Position numbers and translations under genes: made by a program. The notes under the pieces were generated by a model. That model ran no database searches, was not told the DNA's origin, and saw only the letters and a program-made list of their open reading frames with translations. This document shows, in pieces, positions 36,179 through 41,609 of a stretch of DNA of 41,609 nt. The stretch comes from Burkholderiales bacterium. Its GTDB lineage: Bacteria; Pseudomonadota; Gammaproteobacteria; Burkholderiales; Casimicrobiaceae. How positions within the stretch are numbered: position 1 is the first letter of the stretch; each line of letters starts with the position of its first letter. The stretch covers positions 1-41,609 of the forward strand of contig JADLEZ010000447.1 of NCBI GenBank assembly GCA_020845855.1, in the 5' to 3' direction.

Positions 36179-36523
36179 ATGCGACTCGATCAGTACGACC
36201 GCCTCCAGGCGCTGCAGGAGCGGCTCACCGATACGGTGCTGCAGGAAGCCGACCCGGATCGTTGGCCGGGCGAGGGCAAGGAGCTCGCCGCGCTCACGCG
36301 CGAGGAGCGCGGCGATCGGTACTGGTGCAAGCGCAATGCCGCGGCGACGCTCTCGATCATCATGAAGGTCCATACCCTGCTGGGCGCTACCCATGCGCGT
36401 GGTGTCGCGCGACCGAACGAGACCGACGACGAGGTCGATCTCGAGCAGGAGGTGCGCCAGGCGGAGAAGGAAGCCGCGGCGATCCTCGAGAAGATGCAGA
36501 AGCGGGCGCGTGCCAGGCAGTAA
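36179..36523 (+). CDS. Putative terminase small subunit
   Basis: 114 aa basic/acidic helical protein overlapping the TerL start; position only. Confidence 0.55.
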   Translation: MRLDQYDRLQALQERLTDTVLQEADPDRWPGEGKELAALTREERGDRYWCKRNAAATLSIIMKVHTLLGATHARGVARPNETDDEVDLEQEVRQAEKEAAAILEKMQKRARARQ

Positions 36524-38150
36524 AGCGCCGGTCTCGTTCCTCGTCTTCTTCCTGCTCTGGGCGCGGGTCCAGCGCTGGCAAGTCCCGGAGCTTCATGTTC
36601 GCATCGCGAACTGGCTCGAGGAGTGTCGCGACCCGACCCGTGTGCTGCTGGTCTTCCGTGGCGCAGCCAAATCCACGATCTACGCGGTCTACAAGGCCTG
36701 GCAGCTCTACTGCGATCGCTCGGCACGCTCGCTGATCTGGGCCGCCGACGACAAGCTCGCCACCAAACTCACGCGCGACACGCTCAACGTGCTGCGCCGC
36801 CATCCGCTTTGCAAGGGCATGCTCCCGCCGAAGCCCGGCGCGCAGTCATTCTGGATCAACGGCGCGACCGACGCGCGCAACCCGAGCCTCGATGCCGTCG
36901 GCGTGAACTCGAACGCCACCGGCTCGCGCGCCGATGCGATCGACTTCGACGACGTTGAAGTCCCGAAGAACATCAAGACCCCCGAGGCGCGCGCGAACTT
37001 GCGAGCGAAGATCGAAGAGTCCACCCACATCGCGGTGCCAGGCGGCCAGAAGACCTATATCGGCACGCCCCACACGCACGACAGCATCTATACCGAGCAG
37101 ATCGAAGGGGGCGCCGCCGTGCTGAAGATCCCGCTGTTCGAGCATGTGCGGCGGCACGAGAAGACCGACCAGGCCACGCGCTACCGCTTCGACTTCGAGC
37201 CGGGGACGGACGGTCTCTACGTGATCCTCGGGATCGGTGGCGGGGCAAGAATCCTCGCTGTGGGCGCCGACTACCAGGTGGAGCGCGGCGAAGTGGTGTT
37301 CGCCGCGCCGCCGCGCGCGGTACTCGATATCTGTGCCGGCTGCGCCTGGCCGGAGCGATTCACGCGAGCGGACATCGAGCAGCGCCGACGCGCCACGCGC
37401 ACGCTCAACGCCTGGGACTCGCAGTACCAGCTCGAGGCAAAGCCGGCGCAGGACATCCGCCTCGACCCTGAGAAGATCATCGCTTATGACCTCGAGCCGC
37501 GAATCCGCGAGGCGAACAACGCCGCGGAGTTGCTGCTCGGCAGCGTGCGCATCGTCGGCGCCGCGGCGTATTGGGATTGCAGCCTGGGCAAGCTGAAGAG
37601 CGACGCCTCGGTGTTTTCGATCGTCTTCACCGATGCGCGCGGGCAGCTCTACTGGCACGTGGCCGAGGGGTTGCTCGGCGAGCTCGCGGACTTCAACGAG
37701 CGCGGGCAGCTCGTCGGCGGGCAGTGTGCCGCGATACGAGGCCTCGTGGTGCGCTACCGGATCGGGCGCGTCGAGGTCGAGACCAACGGTCCGGGCGGCT
37801 TCGTGCCGCCGATCCTGCGCCGCGCGCTCGCGGGCACCGGCTGCGGGGTCGCCGAGGTGTTCAACAAGGCCGACAAGCGCGCGCGCATCCTGGACGCCTT
37901 CGAGCCGGTGCTCTCGGTCCGCGCCCTCTGGGCGCACCGGCGCGTCCTCGAGGGGCCGCTCTGGGACCAGATGAAGGACTTCAGTCCCGGCGTCCGTGAC
38001 CAGCCTGACGACTACCTCGATTCGGGCGCCGGCGCCATCAGTGCGACCCCGGTGCGCCTCGGGCACGTGGTCGGGACTTCGACCGGGGAACCCCGCAAGG
38101 ATTGGCGCCCAGCGAGCGGCGTGCACGAGGTGACGCTCGAGCTCGAGTGA
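36510..38150 (+). CDS. terL: Terminase large subunit (T7-type)
   Basis: VLLVFRGAAKSTIYAVYKAWQLY deviant Walker A, SLIWAADDKLATKLTRDTLNVLRRHP, AIDFDDVEVPKN, YIGTPHTHDSIY, nuclease-domain YWDCSLGKLKSDASVFSIVF. Confidence 0.88.
   Translation: MPGSKAPVSFLVFFLLWARVQRWQVPELHVRIANWLEECRDPTRVLLVFRGAAKSTIYAVYKAWQLYCDRSARSLIWAADDKLATKLTRDTLNVLRRHPLCKGMLPPKPGAQSFWINGATDARNPSLDAVGVNSNATGSRADAIDFDDVEVPKNIKTPEARANLRAKIEESTHIAVPGGQKTYIGTPHTHDSIYTEQIEGGAAVLKIPLFEHVRRHEKTDQATRYRFDFEPGTDGLYVILGIGGGARILAVGADYQVERGEVVFAAPPRAVLDICAGCAWPERFTRADIEQRRRATRTLNAWDSQYQLEAKPAQDIRLDPEKIIAYDLEPRIREANNAAELLLGSVRIVGAAAYWDCSLGKLKSDASVFSIVFTDARGQLYWHVAEGLLGELADFNERGQLVGGQCAAIRGLVVRYRIGRVEVETNGPGGFVPPILRRALAGTGCGVAEVFNKADKRARILDAFEPVLSVRALWAHRRVLEGPLWDQMKDFSPGVRDQPDDYLDSGAGAISATPVRLGHVVGTSTGEPRKDWRPASGVHEVTLELE
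38068..38084. promoter_or_regulatory. Dispersed element copy 3: TGGTCGGGACTTCGACC
   Basis: 17 bp shared with the 14135 and 24553 copies; inside terL 3' end, 101 bp upstream of tail-fibre ATG. Confidence 0.5.
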
Positions 38151-38185
38151 GCGGGGCGCGGCCTCGCGCCACCAGGGGCGAGGCG

Positions 38186-39970
38186 ATGACAGTTCCGGTT
38201 CAGCAATCCTCGAGTTCGACGGTCGGCAACGGCAGCACCACCGTCTTCCCGTATCCCTTCAAGATCCTCGACGAAGGCGACCTGCAGGTCTATGTGGGCG
38301 GTGCGCTCAAGGTCCTGGGCGCCGACTACACCGTCTCTGGCGTCGGCAATGCCAGCGGCGGCAACGTCACCTTCACCACGGCTCCGGCCGACCTGGTCAT
38401 CGTCGACCTGGTGCGCGCCATGGCGATCGAGCGCGAGACCGACTATCAGCAGCAGGGCGACTTCCTCTCGCCCGTCGTCAACGCCGACTTCGACCGCATC
38501 GTGCTCATGTTGCAGCAGGTCGACGACAAGGGCGGCCGCGCGATCCGGATGCCGACCAACGAGCCGAGCGCAATCACGCTGCTGCCCTCGCGCGCGGCAC
38601 GCGCGAGCAAGTACCTGCGCTTCAACGCCAACGGCGATGCCGAGGTTGCAGATTTGGTGGACTCAGGGGCGCCGCTCTCGGCGAGCGTCATCGGCGCGCT
38701 CCTGTACCCGCAGAGCGCAGCGGAGTCAGCCGCCGCAGTCGTTCCGACGTCCTACGCCTACCCGCCCGGCGACGTGCGCCGCTACGGCGCAGATCCAACG
38801 GGTATCGCCTCCAGCACCGCGGCGATCAACACGGCGCTGTCGGTCAACCAGACCGTCACCTTTCCCGCCGGCACCTATCTCGCCTCGACCCTCACACAGA
38901 CGCATCACGATCAGCGCCTTCTCGCGCTGGGCAACGTGCGTGTCGTGAAGAACGCCAACGGTGTACTACTCACGGCAAGCGGCAATGGCGTCGAGATCAA
39001 CGGCATCAGCTTCCGGGGCGATGCGGTCTCGCCAACCTACACCGGTGACAATCTGAATTTTTCCGGAGACAACGTCAGGCTCATCAACTGCGGATCGCGG
39101 TGGGCATACGGCAGGGCGCTGAAGTCTACAGGTCAGCACACGCAGATCATCGGGACCTGCGACATCTACCAGACGGCGGACGCCACGGGTACCGGCTACG
39201 ACATCGAGCTTGGCATCTCGGGCACGGCGACGCTCTACCACCACGTCAGCCACGTCTATTCGTCGCAGGCCACCGGCGGCATCAAGATGGTCGACACGGG
39301 CTCGGTGGTGGTGCAGGGCTCGCAGTTCGGCAAGCTCTTCATCGATGCGGGCACCTCGCCCGCCGGCGTGAACGGTGGAAATTTCAGCGGCAACCGCATC
39401 CTCGGCGACGTGACGGTGGAACTGTCGTCGGCGGCGTTCGCGGCCAACTCATTCGGCACCGTCGCGCTGACCTTCGCCGCGGGCACGTCGGGGCACACGC
39501 TCGACGACTCCAACGTGCTCGCCGGCGGCGCGACGATTACGGACAACTCGACCGGGTCGAGCGTTGTCGACCTTCGCACCGTCGTCCCGACGGCCTACAC
39601 GCCGACGTGGACCGGCGCGAGCGTGAATCCTGCCATCGGCAACGGCACGCTGACGGGCTACTACACACAGCGCGGACGCCACGTCTCGGTGGCGGTACGC
39701 GTCGTCATGGGTAGCACGACGACCTACGGGACCGGGGTGTGGTACTTCGCGCTGCCGAAGATTCCGTCAACCGGCGTCCCTCTGCTCGGCGCGGCCCGCG
39801 CGCTCGACAGTGGCACGAATATCCGCGTCGGCGTTGTCGAGACGCTGACCGACGGCACTGCACGCTGCCAGGTGATGTTCGACAGCGACACGGGCTCGGC
39901 CGACTCGACGAAGCCGTTCGCGTGGGCCAGCGGCGACGAGCTGCGCTTCTCCGTCGACTACTTCACCTGA
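38186..39970 (+). CDS. Tail fibre/tailspike with T7-fibre-like N-terminus and pectate-lyase-like beta-helix
   Basis: NGSTTVFPYPFKILDEGDLQVYVGG...DYTVSGVGNASGGNVTFTTAPA (T7-type adaptor) then VRRYGADPTGIASSTAAINTAL...VTFPAGTYLAS. Confidence 0.88.
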   Translation: MTVPVQQSSSSTVGNGSTTVFPYPFKILDEGDLQVYVGGALKVLGADYTVSGVGNASGGNVTFTTAPADLVIVDLVRAMAIERETDYQQQGDFLSPVVNADFDRIVLMLQQVDDKGGRAIRMPTNEPSAITLLPSRAARASKYLRFNANGDAEVADLVDSGAPLSASVIGALLYPQSAAESAAAVVPTSYAYPPGDVRRYGADPTGIASSTAAINTALSVNQTVTFPAGTYLASTLTQTHHDQRLLALGNVRVVKNANGVLLTASGNGVEINGISFRGDAVSPTYTGDNLNFSGDNVRLINCGSRWAYGRALKSTGQHTQIIGTCDIYQTADATGTGYDIELGISGTATLYHHVSHVYSSQATGGIKMVDTGSVVVQGSQFGKLFIDAGTSPAGVNGGNFSGNRILGDVTVELSSAAFAANSFGTVALTFAAGTSGHTLDDSNVLAGGATITDNSTGSSVVDLRTVVPTAYTPTWTGASVNPAIGNGTLTGYYTQRGRHVSVAVRVVMGSTTTYGTGVWYFALPKIPSTGVPLLGAARALDSGTNIRVGVVETLTDGTARCQVMFDSDTGSADSTKPFAWASGDELRFSVDYFT

Positions 39971-39975
39971 CGCTC

Positions 39976-40176
39976 ATGGACGGCGATAAGCGACCGCCCT
40001 TCGGCGGCCTAACCGAGGGCGAAATCGAGGCGCTTGTCGAGCGCGTGACGAAGCACGTGATCGAGAACTTCTACAGAGAAGTCGGGAGAAACGTGGTGGG
40101 AAAATTCCTCTGGCTCGTCGGTGTTGTGACGGTGGGCGTTGCGACCTATCTCGGCCTCACCGGCAAGGGTCCGTGA
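39976..40176 (+). CDS. Holin-like single-TM protein
   Basis: 66 aa, VVGKFLWLVGVVTVGVATYLGL; upstream of endolysin. Confidence 0.5.
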   Translation: MDGDKRPPFGGLTEGEIEALVERVTKHVIENFYREVGRNVVGKFLWLVGVVTVGVATYLGLTGKGP

Positions 40177-40553
40177 TGGCGCTCTCGGCTCGCTCGGAAC
40201 GTAACCTGCGCGGCGTGCATCCGGATCTCGTGAAGGTCGTGCGCCTGGCGGCTTCGATCTCAACGCAACCCTTCGAAGTTATCGAAGGGTTGCGCACGGC
40301 GGCGCGCCAGGCAGAGCTCGTGAAGGTTGGCGCCTCGCGCACGCTGAAGTCGCGGCACCTGACCGGGCACGCCGTCGACCTCGCGGCGCTGGTATCCGGC
40401 ACGATCCGCTGGGACTGGCCGCTGTACCGACGGCTCGCTATGGAGGTCAAGGCCGCAGCGCGTGATCTCGGCGTGGCCATCGTCTGGGGCGGTGACTGGA
40501 AGACGTTCAGGGACGGCCCGCACTTCGAGCTCGCGCGGAGTGACTACCCATGA
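40176..40553 (+). CDS. M15-family peptidase endolysin
   Basis: SRHLTGHAVDLAAL and DGPHFELA zinc/catalytic motifs; IVWGGDWKTFRDGPHFE. Confidence 0.88.
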   Translation: MALSARSERNLRGVHPDLVKVVRLAASISTQPFEVIEGLRTAARQAELVKVGASRTLKSRHLTGHAVDLAALVSGTIRWDWPLYRRLAMEVKAAARDLGVAIVWGGDWKTFRDGPHFELARSDYP

Positions 40554-40837
40554 GCATGAAATCGGCCGCGAACGCCACCGCCGACCGCTTCCCTGTTCTG
40601 ATCCAGCGGTCCACCTCCCAGCTCGCGGTGCGCCTGGTCGTGCTGGCGCAGGGCCTCTGGAACATCCTGGCGATCCTCTTCACCCAGAGCGAGGGCGCGG
40701 TGCGCTTCGCGCTCGTCGTAAACACGTGCTTCGCCGCGGTCGTCTTCCTGCAGGTTGAGCTGCGCAAGCTCCTCGACCTGTTCGGGCCCGATCTGAAGGC
40801 GGCGGCCGGACAGCCGCCGGCCGCCGGCACGCAGTGA
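40550..40837 (+). CDS. Small membrane protein (holin/antiholin candidate)
   Basis: Two hydrophobic segments LAVRLVVLAQGLWNILAILF and FALVVNTCFAAVVFLQV. Confidence 0.55.
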   Translation: MSMKSAANATADRFPVLIQRSTSQLAVRLVVLAQGLWNILAILFTQSEGAVRFALVVNTCFAAVVFLQVELRKLLDLFGPDLKAAAGQPPAAGTQ

Positions 40838-41313
40838 TCCCGCTCTGGTGGCGGCTTGGCGCCATCGCGGCCGCGTTGCTGGTCGGCCTCGCGGTGGGCG
40901 GCACCGTGGCGTGGAAGTGGCAGGCATCGCGCGTAAGCCACGCAGAAGCCCGTATGGCGGAGCTCCAGCGGGGCGCGGAGACAGCCGCTCGGCAAGAGCT
41001 GCAGCGGCAGGCCGAGCGCGAGGCTCGCGCCAGGGCCAACAATGACCGGTTGCGAAAGGAGAGGGACGATGCGATCCGGGATGCTGATGCTCGCGGCGCT
41101 GATCTGGCTGCCCGGCTGCTCGACGCCCGGGCGGACGCTGCCCGTAGTCGTGCGCTGTCCGAAGCCGGCGATCGACAGCGAGCTCTTGATGCCGCCGACT
41201 TCGCCCGCCGCGAGGGCGAGATTGCTCGAGCTGTTGCCGCCTACGACGCCGCCTGCCAGCGCGACGCGGCCCAGCTCATCGCCCTGATCGGGCAGCTCGA
41301 GCCGCAGCTCTGA
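40834..41313 (+). CDS. i-spanin (Rz-like, GTG start)
   Basis: N-terminal TM LGAIAAALLVGLAVGGTVAWKW then long coiled coil; embedded Rz1-like lipoprotein ORF. Confidence 0.85.
   Translation: MIPLWWRLGAIAAALLVGLAVGGTVAWKWQASRVSHAEARMAELQRGAETAARQELQRQAEREARARANNDRLRKERDDAIRDADARGADLAARLLDARADAARSRALSEAGDRQRALDAADFARREGEIARAVAAYDAACQRDAAQLIALIGQLEPQL
41069..41287 (+). CDS. o-spanin lipoprotein (Rz1-like) embedded in the Rz-like gene
   Basis: MRSGMLMLAALIWLPGC lipobox, Pro-rich tail, different frame inside the i-spanin. Confidence 0.8.
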   Translation: MRSGMLMLAALIWLPGCSTPGRTLPVVVRCPKPAIDSELLMPPTSPAARARLLELLPPTTPPASATRPSSSP

Positions 41314-41424
41314 CCGTTCACTATGCGTTGCTATGTGCCTGATTCCATTGCAACGTATCGCACCATTTCGGGGTATGTTTGCGCGGCGCAGAATAGACGT
41401 AACGCGCTGATCGTTAAGGGAAAT

Positions 41425-41452
41425 ATGCGGATCCTGTTCGTCTGCTTGGGAA
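41425..41452 (+). repeat. attR: attR core
   Basis: 28-bp identical to attL. Confidence 0.93.
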
Positions 41453-41609
41453 ATATCTGCCGTTCGCCGACCGCGCATGGCGTGTTCCGCGAAATCGCGC
41501 GGCGCGAGGCACCGGGCCTCGTCTCGCTCGTGGATTCCGCCGGCACCGCGGACTACCACGTCGGCGAGCCGCCGGATCCGCGGACCTGCCGCATCGCCGC
41601 GCAGCGCGG
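41425..41609 (+). CDS. Low-molecular-weight protein tyrosine phosphatase, 5' part (runs off window)
   Basis: MRILFVCLGNICRSPTAHGVFREIARREAPGLVSLVDSAGTADYHVGEPPDPRTCRIAAQR; CX5R P-loop CLGNICRS. Confidence 0.93.
   Translation, partial: MRILFVCLGNICRSPTAHGVFREIARREAPGLVSLVDSAGTADYHVGEPPDPRTCRIAAQR

Noticed and set aside
41348-41379. TTGCAA...TATGTT as a promoter for LMW-PTP
   Set aside because: Spacer is 20 bp, too long for a convincing sigma70 promoter.

Overview
The window holds a complete-looking temperate podovirus-type prophage of about 37.5 kb (roughly 3882..41424). It sits in a gammaproteobacterial LPS/Kdo operon: msbA-lpxK-(ycaR/Trm112-like)-kdsB-[prophage]-low-molecular-weight protein tyrosine phosphatase (LMW-PTP). 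A 28-bp direct repeat (3854..3881 and 41425..41452) marks attL/attR and begins exactly at the LMW-PTP start codon, so the phage integrates at the 5' end of the gene and rebuilds it with its own copy of the first codons. The early region is lambda-like: int and xis (overlapping), Bet/RecT and a PD-(D/E)XK nuclease leftward; a divergent repressor/Cro-like pair; a DUF1376-type replication gene rightward. The late region is T7/BPP-1-like: podoviral portal, scaffold, capsid, tail tubular proteins A and B, three ejection proteins, TerS/TerL, beta-helix tail fibre, M15 endolysin, Rz/Rz1. The strongest non-annotation signals are: (1) five TGTCCC-GGGACA palindromes spaced 22/23/22/23 bp plus eight GGGACA hexamers inside the replication gene, a candidate phage origin; (2) matching two-operator promoters PL and PR built from AATAGC-N3-GCTATT with identical geometry; (3) a dispersed TGGTCGGGACTTCGACC element in three late-region positions; (4) a cluster of apparently leaderless immunity-region genes, including a TumE/TumA-like toxin-antitoxin pair; (5) a 6.4-kb island of glycosidase/adhesin/beta-helix genes between portal and scaffold; (6) a nuclease-toxin-like (BECR/PBECR-like) domain inside an ejection protein. 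All family assignments come from reading the sequence by eye; no searches were run.
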